The notes under the pieces: model-generated
Database searches by the model: none
Told to the model about the DNA's origin: nothing
What the model saw: the letters and a program-made list of their open reading frames with translations, nothing else
In this document: piece after piece, positions 16,198-26,282 of the stretch
Layout of the letters: each line of letters opens with the position of its first letter
How positions within the stretch are numbered: the first letter of the stretch is position 1
Source of the DNA: Undibacterium hunanense
GTDB taxonomy: Bacteria > Pseudomonadota > Gammaproteobacteria > Burkholderiales > Burkholderiaceae_D
Assembly: GCF_014284335.1 (NCBI RefSeq)
Contig: NZ_JACOGF010000002.1
Span: 576,659 to 640,658, forward strand
Direction: 5' to 3'
Length of the DNA: 64,000 nt
Position numbers and translations under genes: made by a program

Positions 16198-17484
16198 ATG
16201 GCAACACGTCAATTGAAACTGGGCGCATTCCTGCTGCATAACGGCCATCATGTGGCTGCCTGGCGGCATCCGCAGGCCGATAGTGGTCGTGACCCATTTG
16301 CGCTATATAAAAAATTGGCACAGACGGCAGAGCGCGCCTGTTTTGATACGGTCTTCTTTGCCGACAGTGTTGCACTGACCAGCGGTGTCGGTGGGCTGGA
16401 ACCCTTGACACTGCTGTCAGCACTGGCGGCAGTGACCGAGCATATCGGCCTGATCGGTACTGCCACCACCACCTATAACGAGCCCTATCACGTCGCCCGT
16501 AAATTTGCCTCGCTGGACCGCATCTCTGGCGGGCGTGCCGGCTGGAACCTGGTGACATCCGACAATGCCAGCGAGGCCGCGAATTTTGGCCGCAGCGACC
16601 ATGTCGCCCATGGCGAACGCTACGCCAGGGCCAGGGAATTTCATCAGGTGGTGCAAGGTCTGTGGAATAGCTGGGAAGATGATGCCGTCCTGAATGACAA
16701 GGAAAAAGGCATACAGTTCGATGCAGATAAACTGCATGCCTTGAACCACAAGGGCGATCATTTTTCTGTTGCCGGGCCTTTGAATGTCAGCCGCAGTCCG
16801 CAAGGACAACCGGTGGTGGTGCAGGCCGGCGGTTCGGAAGCGGGCAAGAATCTGGCGGCAGAAACAGCGGATGTGGTGTTTACCGCACACCCCAACCTGG
16901 CATCTGCCCAGGCTTTTTACCGCGACCTGAAAAGTCGGGTGGTACATGCCGGGAGGCCAGCAGACAGTCTGAAGATCATGCCCGGTCTGTTCCCTGTGGT
17001 GGGAAGAACGCAGGAAGAAGCGCAAGAGAAATTCCAACTATTGCAAGACCTGGTTGTTCCGAAGGATGGTTTGGCGCTGCTGGGCCGTATGATAGGCAAT
17101 TTTGATTTGTCGGCTTATCCGCTGGATGAACCCTTGCCAGAATTACCCCTGACCGACAATGGCCAGCAAAGCCGGCAAAAATTGCTGACCCAACTGGCGC
17201 AGGGTGAAAATCTGAGCATACGTGAACTGTATCTGCGCATCGCCGGTGGCCGTGGTCACTTTACGCTGATAGGCACACCAGAATTGATCGCTGACCAGAT
17301 ACAGTTATGGTTTGAAAACGAAGCCGCGGACGGTTTCAATGTCATGCCACCGTATCTGCCAGGCGGGCTGGAAGATTTTGCTGAACTGGTGGTGCCGGAA
17401 TTGCAAAAGCGTGGCCTGTTCCGGCGCAGTTATGAAGGCAGGACCTTGCGTGACAACCTGGGGCTGGCCTTACCAAAAAAATAG
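16198..17484 (+). CDS. FMN-dependent monooxygenase, NtaA/SnaA/DmoA family (LLM class)
   Basis: 428 residues. The start at 16198 gives MATRQLKLGAFLLHNGHHVAAWRHP, the standard beginning of the nitrilotriacetate/dimethylsulfide monooxygenase branch of bacterial luciferase-like enzymes. Other landmarks are FADSVAL, LLSALAAVTEHIGLIGTATT, RISGGRAGWNLVTSDN and PVVVQAGGSEAGKNLAAE. These enzymes use FMNH2 and O2 to cleave C-S or C-N bonds, with the flavin reduced by a separate reductase, which is not encoded here. Next to an SsuA-like protein and in the same operon as a TonB receptor, it most likely desulfonates or demethylates an organosulfur compound. Confidence 0.87.
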   Translation: MATRQLKLGAFLLHNGHHVAAWRHPQADSGRDPFALYKKLAQTAERACFDTVFFADSVALTSGVGGLEPLTLLSALAAVTEHIGLIGTATTTYNEPYHVARKFASLDRISGGRAGWNLVTSDNASEAANFGRSDHVAHGERYARAREFHQVVQGLWNSWEDDAVLNDKEKGIQFDADKLHALNHKGDHFSVAGPLNVSRSPQGQPVVVQAGGSEAGKNLAAETADVVFTAHPNLASAQAFYRDLKSRVVHAGRPADSLKIMPGLFPVVGRTQEEAQEKFQLLQDLVVPKDGLALLGRMIGNFDLSAYPLDEPLPELPLTDNGQQSRQKLLTQLAQGENLSIRELYLRIAGGRGHFTLIGTPELIADQIQLWFENEAADGFNVMPPYLPGGLEDFAELVVPELQKRGLFRRSYEGRTLRDNLGLALPKK

Positions 17485-17565
17485 TTTTCGCTGTTTTTTT
17501 CTGACGTATGCTGGCCACCGTGGCAGCATACCTCTTGATCTTGCCTGTTGATTTTGCAACTCCTG

Positions 17566-18912
17566 ATGACAACCTTCATGATGATGATAAAACTGCGTAC
17601 CTTGATTGCCACCTGCATTTTGCTTGCTCCCTGCTGGGTGAGCGCGCAGGATAACCGCATTGATCAGATACGGCCCGACGCCCCCGAACTGGCCGCCTAT
17701 GGTCAGCACAGGGTGGGCATTACCAGCCTGAACCTGCTGAACCCCAGACAGGTCGATATCCTCAATAGCAAACCTGGTGGCGAAACGGTGTATTACGACC
17801 GCCCGCTGACGGTGGAAATCTGGTATCCCGCCACGTTGAAACCGCAGCAGGCACCAGGCGGCAAGTACCAGACCTATCTGCGCGACGGCAAGACAGAAAT
17901 CAGCCTGAGCGGCCAGGCAGTGCGCGATGCAGCACCAGACAAACAGCATGGCCCATACCCGTTGCTGATCGTGTCGCATGGATATCCGGGTAATCGCTAC
18001 CTGCTGAGCCATCTGACAGAAAACCTGGCCAGTAAAGGCTATGTGGTGGTCGCGATCGACCATACCGACAGTAATTACCATGATCTCAAGGCGTTTTCCA
18101 GCACTTTGCTGAACCGTTCGCTGGACCAGTTGTTTGTCCTGAACCAGATGGCAGCCCTGAACAAGGCCGATGCCAGCGCCAGGTTCAACGGACTGATCAA
18201 TGCAGACAATACCGGCCTGATCGGTTATTCCATGGGCGGCTATGGCGTGGTGAATACCATCGGTGGCGGTTTGACAGCGGCCAGTGTGGACGGGGCTTTT
18301 GTGCCTAACCGTGCGCTGGCAGTCCGGCAGGCTGGCAATGCCGCCTATCTGGCATCGCAGGACAAGCGCATCAAGGCAGCAGTTGCATTTGCCCCCTGGG
18401 GCTGGAATGCAGGTCTGTGGGATGCGACAGGTTTATCTGCCATCCGTACCCCTGTCTTCTTTGTAGCGGGCAGCGTTGATGACATATCCGGTTATGCACC
18501 TGGTGTGCGCAATATCTATGAAAATAGTGTCAATGCCCGGCGTTATCTGCTGACCTTTGAGAATGCCAACCACAATGCCGGTGCCCCCATACCCGCTCCG
18601 AAGGAAGCCTGGCTACCTGTACCCAGCCTGAAGAAAATTCCGGCAGAAACCTATATCGATGCAGTTTGGGATAACAACAGGATGAACAATATCGCGCAAC
18701 ACTTTGTCACCGCTTTCCTGGCCAGATACCTGAAGAACGATAACAGCATGGATGCCTACCTGGATCTGACAGAGAATGCGCGGGATGGGAAATGGAGCGT
18801 AGATGAAAATGCACAACCCAAACCGGATCATACTTACTGGAAGGGTTTTCCTGCCCGTACAGCCGCAGGCCTGAAACTGGAAAAGAAATTGCCAGTAGCA
18901 GAAAGCCGTTAA
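17566..18912 (+). CDS. secreted alpha/beta hydrolase (dienelactone hydrolase / PAF-acetylhydrolase-like)
   Basis: 448 residues from the ATG at 17566; ATGs at 17548, 17578, 17581 and 17584 are also in frame and none has a clear ribosome site. A signal peptide (LRTLIATCILLAPCWVSA) sends it to the periplasm. The hydrolase core shows YPLLIVSHGYPGNRYL (oxyanion region), the nucleophile elbow GYSMGGYG, an acidic residue in FVAGSVDDISGY and a late His in ENANHNAG. Substrate is probably an ester. It starts about 80 bases after the monooxygenase with a modest hairpin between (17506-17531), so it may or may not belong to that operon. Confidence 0.75.
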   Translation: MTTFMMMIKLRTLIATCILLAPCWVSAQDNRIDQIRPDAPELAAYGQHRVGITSLNLLNPRQVDILNSKPGGETVYYDRPLTVEIWYPATLKPQQAPGGKYQTYLRDGKTEISLSGQAVRDAAPDKQHGPYPLLIVSHGYPGNRYLLSHLTENLASKGYVVVAIDHTDSNYHDLKAFSSTLLNRSLDQLFVLNQMAALNKADASARFNGLINADNTGLIGYSMGGYGVVNTIGGGLTAASVDGAFVPNRALAVRQAGNAAYLASQDKRIKAAVAFAPWGWNAGLWDATGLSAIRTPVFFVAGSVDDISGYAPGVRNIYENSVNARRYLLTFENANHNAGAPIPAPKEAWLPVPSLKKIPAETYIDAVWDNNRMNNIAQHFVTAFLARYLKNDNSMDAYLDLTENARDGKWSVDENAQPKPDHTYWKGFPARTAAGLKLEKKLPVAESR

Positions 18913-18954
18913 GCTAAGCCCAGCACAGCCTCACTTATTCCCTTCCAATCCCTG

Positions 18955-18990
18955 ACAACACGGCAATATTTGCCGTGTTGTTGCTTTAGA
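18955..18990 (+). terminator. hairpin terminator after the hydrolase gene
   Basis: A perfect 12-base stem (18955-18966 with 18970-18981) around a TAT loop, followed by a short T-containing tract. It ends the operon before the BNR-protein gene. Confidence 0.65.
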
Positions 18991-19190
18991 CTTTAGTTCA
19001 ACACGCCCTCATACCTGCAGTAATCTACAGTATTATTCCAATCAAATTTTTGCGCATATGCGACTGAAACCTGTGATCATGGTCATTGCGCTGGTCCTTA
19101 AACCTATAATCGTAAGCCGTCTATAGGGCAAATTCATGTCAGCTAGCAAAAAAGTGCTGCTGCCGGATAAAAAAATCAAGGAGATCACCT

Positions 19191-20564
19191 ATGCTGAAGA
19201 TCAGCCGCCCGTTGGTATTTACGTGGATATGTACGCTGGCACTGATGTCCAGTCATCTGGCGATTGCCGATACATCGACAGCGACGCTTGCCTCTGCACC
19301 TGCTCAGCTACCCATATCAATTGAAGCAATAGACAGGGTCTGGTCAGGGCATACGGTGCCGTTTGCCATGGCTACCAGCAAAGACCACCTTTATGTGGCT
19401 TACTATGACGCCAACCGTCAACTGACGGTGGCGCAGCGGCCATTGAATGCGCCCAGCCACTGGGTCTATCACAAGCTTGATACCTGGCTGGGCTGGGATA
19501 GCCATAATCTGATCGCGATGACACTGGATGCTTCTGGTGCAGTGCATATTGCCGCCAATATGCATGTAGACCCGTTGACCATGTTCCGTTCGGATACCAC
19601 AGGCGATGTGCGTACCTTGCAGCGGGTGCCAAAAATGCTGGATGCAGCGCGAGAAAAAGCGATGACCTATCCGGTCTTCCTGAAAAATCATCAGGGGCAA
19701 TTGATTTTCAAATACCGCGATGGCAGCAGTGGTCGTGGCAATGAAATTTATAACATCTATGACGAGAAATCACAAAGCTGGAAAGCCCTGACAAATAGCC
19801 CGCTGACCGATGGAGAAGGGCAGCGCAATGCCTATTTCATGGGACCGACCAAGGGGAAGGACGGTTATTTCCATGTTGCCTGGGTATGGCGTGAATCGCC
19901 AAGTGCCGAAACCAATCATGACCTGTCTTACGCAAAAAGCCGCGACCTTGTGCATTGGGAACGTGCCAATGGCAGCCCCCTGACATTGCCGATACGCCTG
20001 AAGCAGGCCGAGATTGTCGACCCCGTGCCTGTAAGCGGCGGCATGATCAATAACAATACAGTGCTGGGGTTTGATGAAGAAGGGCGCGCCATCATCACTT
20101 ACCATAAATACGATGCCGCAGGGAATACGCAAATCTGGCTGGCGCGACATGAAAAGGCTGGCTGGAAACTGAAGCAGATCAGCGCCTGGACCAATTATCG
20201 CTGGGACTTTAAAGGGAATGGCTCGCTGAATTCTGAAATCTTTGTCGAAGGCGCCCGCCCAGGCAAGCCTGGGCAACTGCTGGTGGCCGTGACACGTCTT
20301 GGGCAAAGACTGGAATTCAGTGTCGATTCCAGAACCTTGGAAACTGTCACAGAAAACAAGCTGGCTGGTGTGGCAGAGATGTTTGCTACCTATTTCAAAC
20401 CTGGGCCGGACATGCAGATCAATACCACTGAAACAAGCGACGCCAACGGCAGGGTATACCGTCTGGCATGGACAGCGCAGGCACCACATCGCGATTTGCC
20501 GCTGACGGAGATCGTACCTGCAACGGACTTGAAACTGTTTGTTTTTAACCCGGGAAAACCCTGA
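19191..20564 (+). CDS. secreted BNR_4-type beta-propeller protein, candidate polysaccharide lyase
   Basis: 457 residues, start at 19191 after a strong AAGGAGATCACC ribosome site. Signal peptide about 1-26. The body fits the BNR_4 family propeller: DRVWSGHTVPFAM, LGWDSHNLIAMTLDASGAVHIAANMH, KAMTYPVFLKNHQGQLIFKY and DGYFHVAWVWRE. Related propellers include PL24/PL25-type ulvan lyases, whose catalytic His and Tyr sit in the same DSHN and TYP regions seen here. With a PL4 lyase, a GH2 enzyme and a TonB receptor close by, a role in cutting an acidic, rhamnose-containing polysaccharide is likely but not proven. Confidence 0.65.
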   Translation: MLKISRPLVFTWICTLALMSSHLAIADTSTATLASAPAQLPISIEAIDRVWSGHTVPFAMATSKDHLYVAYYDANRQLTVAQRPLNAPSHWVYHKLDTWLGWDSHNLIAMTLDASGAVHIAANMHVDPLTMFRSDTTGDVRTLQRVPKMLDAAREKAMTYPVFLKNHQGQLIFKYRDGSSGRGNEIYNIYDEKSQSWKALTNSPLTDGEGQRNAYFMGPTKGKDGYFHVAWVWRESPSAETNHDLSYAKSRDLVHWERANGSPLTLPIRLKQAEIVDPVPVSGGMINNNTVLGFDEEGRAIITYHKYDAAGNTQIWLARHEKAGWKLKQISAWTNYRWDFKGNGSLNSEIFVEGARPGKPGQLLVAVTRLGQRLEFSVDSRTLETVTENKLAGVAEMFATYFKPGPDMQINTTETSDANGRVYRLAWTAQAPHRDLPLTEIVPATDLKLFVFNPGKP

Positions 20565-20650
20565 GAAAATCGGGGTTGAGAGCCTGGGCATTTGCTTGTT
20601 GCAGACAAATGCCCAGCTCGTTCTTCAATGCGGTATTTGAGTAGTCGAGC

Positions 20651-23524
20651 TTATTTTTTCGGCTCTGCAATAATATTTCCTTCCAGTCCGGCTTTCTTGC
20701 CGGGCTCGGCTTCCACCAGTACCGTCAGTTGCGCTGGCCCTTCGCCAGCGGGCAGGTCAACACTGAGATCACCCGTACCCAGTGAGGTTTTTGATCCCAG
20801 CAATTTCCCGTTCAGCCAGATTTCTGCCTTGCCGTTGATACGTGAAAACAGCAGGCGTGCCTTGCCGCTGCCCAGCCTCTTATCCTGGGTAAAATCGCTG
20901 CGGAACAGATGGAAGTGATTTGCTTTGTTATCACTCTCCTTGGTGCCGCTTTCCAGCAGAGGTGGCTGGCCCCAGTTCCAGGTATTCATATCATTGTCTG
21001 CCAGCGTCTGGTTGGGGTCTGGCCGTGTTGCATAAGGGGGCGAGATGCGCCAGTTTTGCAGGTACAGCACGGGGGCATCACTCACCGGGACAAAGGGCAG
21101 GCCCACCGTTTTTTGTACCGGTATGCGCACGCTGGCTGCTTGCAAGCCGGGTGCTGTAGCGGTGATCAACAATTCACCACTGCTGTCAAAATGACTTTGC
21201 ACGATCAGTTGTGCCAGGCCATTAAACAGTCTGCGCGTCTTGCCTTTTTCATCTTCATGCGAATTGGGGTCACCGTTGCCATGGCCTATGGACTGACCGG
21301 CACCGGAGATGTCGAAGCTGACCTCGCTATTGTCTATCGGCACGGCACGGCCTTGTGCATCCAGCGCGCGTACAGTAACTGGCATGGCGTCACGCCCATC
21401 GCCTGCAAGTGATGCGCCGTCTGGCAGCAGTTCCAGCCTGACGGCCTTGCCGGTGGTTTCTACGCTGGTGCGTATTACTTCCTTGCCGCCTTTGTAGCCC
21501 AGTGCCTCCAGCTTGCCGGCTTCATAGGTGACCTTGAAGGTATTCATGCGATAAGGATCAACCTGTTGCTCGCCCAGTTCGCGGCCATTCAGCAAGAGCT
21601 TGATACGCTCCACATTGGCCATCACCATGACGCGGATTTCCTTGCCCTCCAGGCCCTGCCAGTTCCAGTGCGGGGCGATATGGATCAGCGGGCGATCCTT
21701 GATCCATTGCACCTGATGCATGTAGTAGGCTGTTTTGGGGAAACCGTTCAAATCCATGATACCGAATACCGAACTGACCGATGGCCATTCATTTGGCGTC
21801 GGTTCGCCACGGTAATCAAATCCGGTCCAGACAAATCCGCCGGCGACATACGGGCGGCTGTCTATGGCTTGCCAGGCATCGCGGTGGCTATTACCCCATT
21901 TGGCAAAGTCATCGTCATAACTGGCAATCAGGTTCCTGCTGTTATCTGTAGTGAATTCACCGCGTGTCATGAAGGCCGAGGTATCTTCCGCGCTGGTGAA
22001 GGGTTTGTTGGGATTGGCCTTGTGATAACGGTCATAATCCGGCACCTGATAATTGGCTCCAAGGACATCGACGGCATGCGATACATTCAGTGCAGTAAAA
22101 AAGCCGCCATTCATCGCGGCTGTTACCGGGCGGGTGTCATCCAGAGCTTTGACGGCAGCTGTCATGCGCCTTGCCATTTCATAGCCGATTTCGGTACCTT
22201 GCACCGGTTCTTCGTTGAATACTGACCACAGGATCACACCTGGGTGATGACGGTCACGCCGCACCATCCATTCCAGTTGCTTCATATAATCAGGCGAAGG
22301 ATTGAAATTGCGATTTTCATCCATGACCAGAAAACCCATACGATCTATCATGTCCAGCACTTCGGGGGCTGGCGCATTGTGGGAAAAACGTATCGCATTG
22401 ACGCCCAGTTCCTTGAGGCGTCGCAGGCGGTATTCCCAGATGGAATCCGGTACGGCCACACCGACCCCGGCATGGTCCTGATGCAGGCAAACGCCTTGCA
22501 GCTTGACATGCTGGTTATTGAGAAAGAAGCCTTGCTGGGCATCAAAACGTATGCTGCGAAAGCCCGTTTTAAGATGCACTTCATCAATTACCTTACTGTC
22601 TTGCAGCACCACGGTTTTAACGCTGTACAGTGCAGGTTTGTCCAGGGTCCAGCGTTCCGGCTGTTTGATTGTCACAGGCAAACTGGCGATGGTCTGCCTC
22701 AGCAAGGGGACGCGGACTGTTTGTGTCTTGCTGGCGACGACTTTATTGTCCGGGCTGACGACGGTGACTTCGACCCTGACGTCGGCGGCTTGCTTGCCGC
22801 TGTTATCCAGCGTTACTTCCACCGGGATTTGCCATTGTTTGTCATTCAGTTGCCTGGGTGTCGCATGTACACCGTCGGTGATGATGTGGACAGGATTTGA
22901 TTTCAGTAACCATGCATGGCGATAGATGCCCGCACCTTCATACCACCAGCCTTCCATCTGCTCGGCATCGACTCGGATGGCGATGGTATTGCTGGCATCG
23001 CCATAACGCAGATAGGGGGTGATATCGATATTGCTAGCATTGTAGCCAGACCAGTTGCGGTGCACGATATTGCCGTTCACCCAGATGCTGGCATGGGTGG
23101 CAATGCCGTCAAACTGCAATTCAAAATAACGGCCACGTTCACTTTCATCCACCCGCAGATAACGGCGATACCAGGAAATACCACGTGGGCGATAACCTTG
23201 CGAGATATTCGCCTTGGGGTCAAATGGTCCTTCTACCGCCCAGTCATGCGGCAGATCCAGTTTTCGCCAGTCACTGTCATTGTAGCGGGTGCCCGCAGCA
23301 CCCTGGGCATTGCCGGCTTTGGCATTGCCATAGGTCGCGCCGTGTCCCTTGATGTCCGGCATGGGGATATCACCCAGATGAAATAACCAGCCCCGGTCCA
23401 GCGACAAACGCTCACGTCCGCTATCGGCAAGGGCCAAAGATGAAAACAGGGATGAAAAAAGGACCAGAATGCTGATGGCATAAAGTTTCCATCCCTGCCT
23501 GACTGATGTGGTGATTGGTGTCAT
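20651..23524 (-). CDS. glycoside hydrolase family 2 (beta-galactosidase-like, with DUF4982-type domain)
   Basis: 957 residues from 23524, where a signal peptide begins (WKLYAISILVLFSSLFSSLALA); the reading frame stays open upstream but that part is not protein-like. Order of domains: sugar-binding jelly roll (LDRGWLFHLGD...LPHDWAVEGPF), immunoglobulin-like sandwich, TIM barrel with acid/base Glu in SVFNEEP (438/439) and nucleophile candidate Glu513 in FTSAEDTSAFMTRGEF. A DUF4982-like module (ERIKLLLNGRELGEQQV), a second Ig-like domain and a C-terminal jelly-roll-like region follow. Likely an exo-beta-galactosidase acting in the periplasm on pectic side chains. The PL4 gene upstream has its own terminator, so this gene probably has its own promoter. 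Confidence 0.85.
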   Translation of the reverse strand: MTPITTSVRQGWKLYAISILVLFSSLFSSLALADSGRERLSLDRGWLFHLGDIPMPDIKGHGATYGNAKAGNAQGAAGTRYNDSDWRKLDLPHDWAVEGPFDPKANISQGYRPRGISWYRRYLRVDESERGRYFELQFDGIATHASIWVNGNIVHRNWSGYNASNIDITPYLRYGDASNTIAIRVDAEQMEGWWYEGAGIYRHAWLLKSNPVHIITDGVHATPRQLNDKQWQIPVEVTLDNSGKQAADVRVEVTVVSPDNKVVASKTQTVRVPLLRQTIASLPVTIKQPERWTLDKPALYSVKTVVLQDSKVIDEVHLKTGFRSIRFDAQQGFFLNNQHVKLQGVCLHQDHAGVGVAVPDSIWEYRLRRLKELGVNAIRFSHNAPAPEVLDMIDRMGFLVMDENRNFNPSPDYMKQLEWMVRRDRHHPGVILWSVFNEEPVQGTEIGYEMARRMTAAVKALDDTRPVTAAMNGGFFTALNVSHAVDVLGANYQVPDYDRYHKANPNKPFTSAEDTSAFMTRGEFTTDNSRNLIASYDDDFAKWGNSHRDAWQAIDSRPYVAGGFVWTGFDYRGEPTPNEWPSVSSVFGIMDLNGFPKTAYYMHQVQWIKDRPLIHIAPHWNWQGLEGKEIRVMVMANVERIKLLLNGRELGEQQVDPYRMNTFKVTYEAGKLEALGYKGGKEVIRTSVETTGKAVRLELLPDGASLAGDGRDAMPVTVRALDAQGRAVPIDNSEVSFDISGAGQSIGHGNGDPNSHEDEKGKTRRLFNGLAQLIVQSHFDSSGELLITATAPGLQAASVRIPVQKTVGLPFVPVSDAPVLYLQNWRISPPYATRPDPNQTLADNDMNTWNWGQPPLLESGTKESDNKANHFHLFRSDFTQDKRLGSGKARLLFSRINGKAEIWLNGKLLGSKTSLGTGDLSVDLPAGEGPAQLTVLVEAEPGKKAGLEGNIIAEPKK

Positions 23525-23670
23525 ATTTTTTATAATGATTCTTATCCGTTGAAGCGGAATGATGATGAGCAGATTGATGATGGACAGATGAGGCGCAAGA
23601 TATTTTATGAGAGTATGCGCGGGCTTGAAGCTGAGCGCGGAAACAATCAAGAAATTGACTGCTGGCTGTG

Positions 23671-23705
23671 GAAACAGAAAAAATCTCCGGCATGGCCGGA
23701 GATTT
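23671..23705 (-). terminator. intrinsic terminator of the PL4 lyase gene
   Basis: A perfect 11-base stem (23681-23691 with 23695-23705) and ATG loop. Read on the minus strand it is followed by a run of T. It lies between the PL4 stop and the GH2 start. Confidence 0.8.
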
Positions 23706-23729
23706 CTGCATAGCTTTCCCTCGTCAGGC

Positions 23730-25397
23730 TTACAGCATGTCCAAAGCATCAAAAGCAAATGCCGGACTCAGGTAAGTGGTGCCGCTTGAACCGGATACCA
23801 CACTGATAGTCATGGTATTGGTGCCAGTCACAAAAGCACTGGCTGGAACACTGAAACTGTACATGGTGTTGTTGCCCCGGTAACTGCCTGTCGTCAGGCT
23901 GCGTGAATTAGGCTGGGTGGATGCGCCCTGTGCCGTTGCTGTCCATGCGTTGATTTTGATATTTGGCCGTCCACCAGCGTAGGCACCGGTTATACCTATC
24001 CTGACGGTATGATTTGCCACCTGGGCAGCGCTGAGGTTGAAGGTGACGGTAGTCGGGCTGTTCAGGTCTTTCCATTGCGCAGCCGGAAAGCTATTGGTTG
24101 CCGCACCGATGTTGTAGGTGACAGGCCCCCAACTGGCGTTACGTACGTCGGAAGGATGACGCACATTAAATGTCTGACCGTTTTTCAACTCTCTTGGTGT
24201 GCCGTCCCAGTCACCGATGCGCCATACCGCCGTATCTGCCGAAGGATCGCCCTGTATGGTGCGGGTATTCAGAGTGGTAGTACCGCCAGCGCTGACAGCT
24301 ACTGTTTCTGTATACACAGCCAATTCGCCCTTGTAGACAGACATGGTGTAGGTGCCGGGTTTCATGCCCGACCGGACAAAGTTGCCGTTAGTCGTGCTGG
24401 CCGCTGTCCAGTATTGGGCGGTGGCATTCGCAAAGCCTACGGTGTACGCATAATTGCCATCCATGCCTGCCAGTCCGTTGCCGACCACTTTGCCGCGTCC
24501 GCTGGCGTCGATCCAACCAGACAGGTTATAACTGCCCATCCAGCTCATGTCGGGTATGGCTGGTGTCGCCCCGGTCGTGAACATGACAGCATAGGGGCCG
24601 TGGAAACCCATGCGGTCGGCTTCTGTCTGGTTGTGGCCAGAGTTCATGTAATTGTAGACTTCGGTATCGCCACCGGTCTGGTTTTGAATGTCGCGATAGA
24701 AAGGGCCGCCGGAGCTGCTCTCACGATTGCCGTAGACCATGAAGATGCCAATATTTGACCCCGTCACACCCCGTATAGACAGGTCAATAGCACGCTGATT
24801 GCCATAATATTTCGAACGGGTTTCACCGTTCGCCAGTCCAAAGATATCGGTACTTTCTATGGCGCCGGTGTTGTCGGCAATTCTTGATTCCGTCGGTACA
24901 TTGGTCAGCACCGTGGAATTCAGGCGGGTGATCCAGCGTAATTCACCTACGCTGGGTTCGGCGGTGACATACGTCCCCATGTAGATATTGTTTTCATTCG
25001 CACGCACCAGCAGATAGTGGATCAGGGTAGACGTAGTCAGCGTGATTTTTGCCACCGAACCCGATACCGAGTAAGACACCGTGGCACCCAGGCCAGATGC
25101 AATATGCGAGCCCTTGGTCTGCGACTGTAATTCCGGGCCGTCATTGTATTTGATGGACGTGATGTTGCCGCCGTTTTCATCCACTTTAAATACCAGACCC
25201 GCACCGCTGGTCACGGTCAGAAAACCGCCACTATCGGTAACACCAAAAGCTGCAGGCGGCGGGCTGCCACCGGCACTTATTTTTCCTGCCAGGCTATTGC
25301 CGGCGTTTGCACTATCCTGTGAACCGCCGCCGCATGCGCTGGCCAGCATCGTTACCGCAAGGCTGACCAGAATGGTCCGCCAGTTGAATACACTCAT
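23730..25397 (-). CDS. rhamnogalacturonan lyase, polysaccharide lyase family 4, lipoprotein
   Basis: 555 residues from 25397, which has the ribosome site AAGGAGATAGC. The first 22 residues end in a lipobox (LASAC), so it is lipid-anchored, probably facing the periplasm or cell surface. Domain I is the PL4 catalytic sandwich (GLVFKVDENGGNITSIKYN through GFHGPYAVMFTTG). Next comes a fibronectin-like domain (GRGKVVGNGLAGMDGNYAYT), then a carbohydrate-binding-like sandwich starting at WRIGDWDGTPRELKNG. This order is the standard PL4 layout. The enzyme breaks rhamnose-galacturonic acid bonds in the rhamnogalacturonan I backbone by beta-elimination. It is divergent from the TonB receptor at 26283. 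Confidence 0.88.
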   Translation of the reverse strand: MSVFNWRTILVSLAVTMLASACGGGSQDSANAGNSLAGKISAGGSPPPAAFGVTDSGGFLTVTSGAGLVFKVDENGGNITSIKYNDGPELQSQTKGSHIASGLGATVSYSVSGSVAKITLTTSTLIHYLLVRANENNIYMGTYVTAEPSVGELRWITRLNSTVLTNVPTESRIADNTGAIESTDIFGLANGETRSKYYGNQRAIDLSIRGVTGSNIGIFMVYGNRESSSGGPFYRDIQNQTGGDTEVYNYMNSGHNQTEADRMGFHGPYAVMFTTGATPAIPDMSWMGSYNLSGWIDASGRGKVVGNGLAGMDGNYAYTVGFANATAQYWTAASTTNGNFVRSGMKPGTYTMSVYKGELAVYTETVAVSAGGTTTLNTRTIQGDPSADTAVWRIGDWDGTPRELKNGQTFNVRHPSDVRNASWGPVTYNIGAATNSFPAAQWKDLNSPTTVTFNLSAAQVANHTVRIGITGAYAGGRPNIKINAWTATAQGASTQPNSRSLTTGSYRGNNTMYSFSVPASAFVTGTNTMTISVVSGSSGTTYLSPAFAFDALDML

Positions 25398-26282
25398 GCT
25401 ATCTCCTTGATATTGTTGTGAGAGGCCGCTGTAAATAGAAACTGACTCGATACTGACTCGATGCTGTTCTGACAGACACGTCAGGTGATGCATAGTAATG
25501 ACACAGTAATGAGGTAGCTGACGGAACGATGCACCATTCTGTTTTCTTATAGCGGCTTGTGTGCTCAGGCGTTATGTATCGCCACTGACATCATAGATAC
25601 CACTTTTTTTCATTCCATATCAATTGTATAAGCATGATCAAATAATCATTTTCCTGCTTGATTCAGGAGGGCATCAATTTTGATTGAAAATTGCTGGATT
25701 TCAGAGGAGAAAATACCAAAATGAACAGCGATACCGATGATGGGCGTCGAGTTGACGCTGGTCGTTGATGGCGCTAGCATTTATCCGTTGCCCATTGTTC
25801 AAATACCAGTCGCAGTTTGCTAGTGCGATGGGCGACGTGTGCTTTCCTCTGCACCACGGTTTTGACAGGTCTGGTTTGCACGCTGCAAACCTATGGTCTG
25901 CAAATACCTGAGTGTTGTTCACAGTCCACCAATTCCCTTTTTTCGGGATAGGCATGACGGCGATGTGATCAGGCATCTGCTTCATTGACAGCACAATTCT
26001 TCATGCTCCAAAGACGGAGCATATGGCCTTTCCCTATGCAGATAGACGGGAAGAGGGCGAGTTTTTTTCATCACTTTTACTTCAAGCAGACGGATGTGAT
26101 TTCCCGTTTTTTTGTTATCGCTCAGCTATTTGATTGCTATATGAAAACAACATACGTCCAGCGAGAAAATCTATATAAATGAATTTTTTAAATCAAATAA
26201 GATCATCTTAAGCACTCAATATCGGGCGCAAAAAAATGCAATGACCAACAAATTGCATACTTAGAATAATCCAGGAGATAGC
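25398..26282. other. 885-bp divergent regulatory region
   Basis: Separates the PL4 lyase gene from the large TonB receptor. No convincing gene was found; a 97-codon frame on the minus strand (25701-25994) lacks a ribosome site and any recognisable motif. The segment from about 25600 to 25680 is AT-rich and is a plausible site for promoters and an operator, but no regulator gene lies here. Confidence 0.5.

Noticed and set aside
17506-17531. Hairpin between the FMN monooxygenase and the secreted hydrolase as a terminator
   Set aside because: Arms of 8 bases are good but there is no T-run after it on either strand; left as a possible structure only.
23530-23548. Fur-like word upstream of the GH2 gene
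   Set aside because: A partial match in an AT-rich promoter of a glycosidase; no functional reason for iron control.
25701-25994. 97-codon frame on the minus strand in the long PL4/TonB gap
   Set aside because: No ribosome site, no recognisable motif; treated as non-coding.
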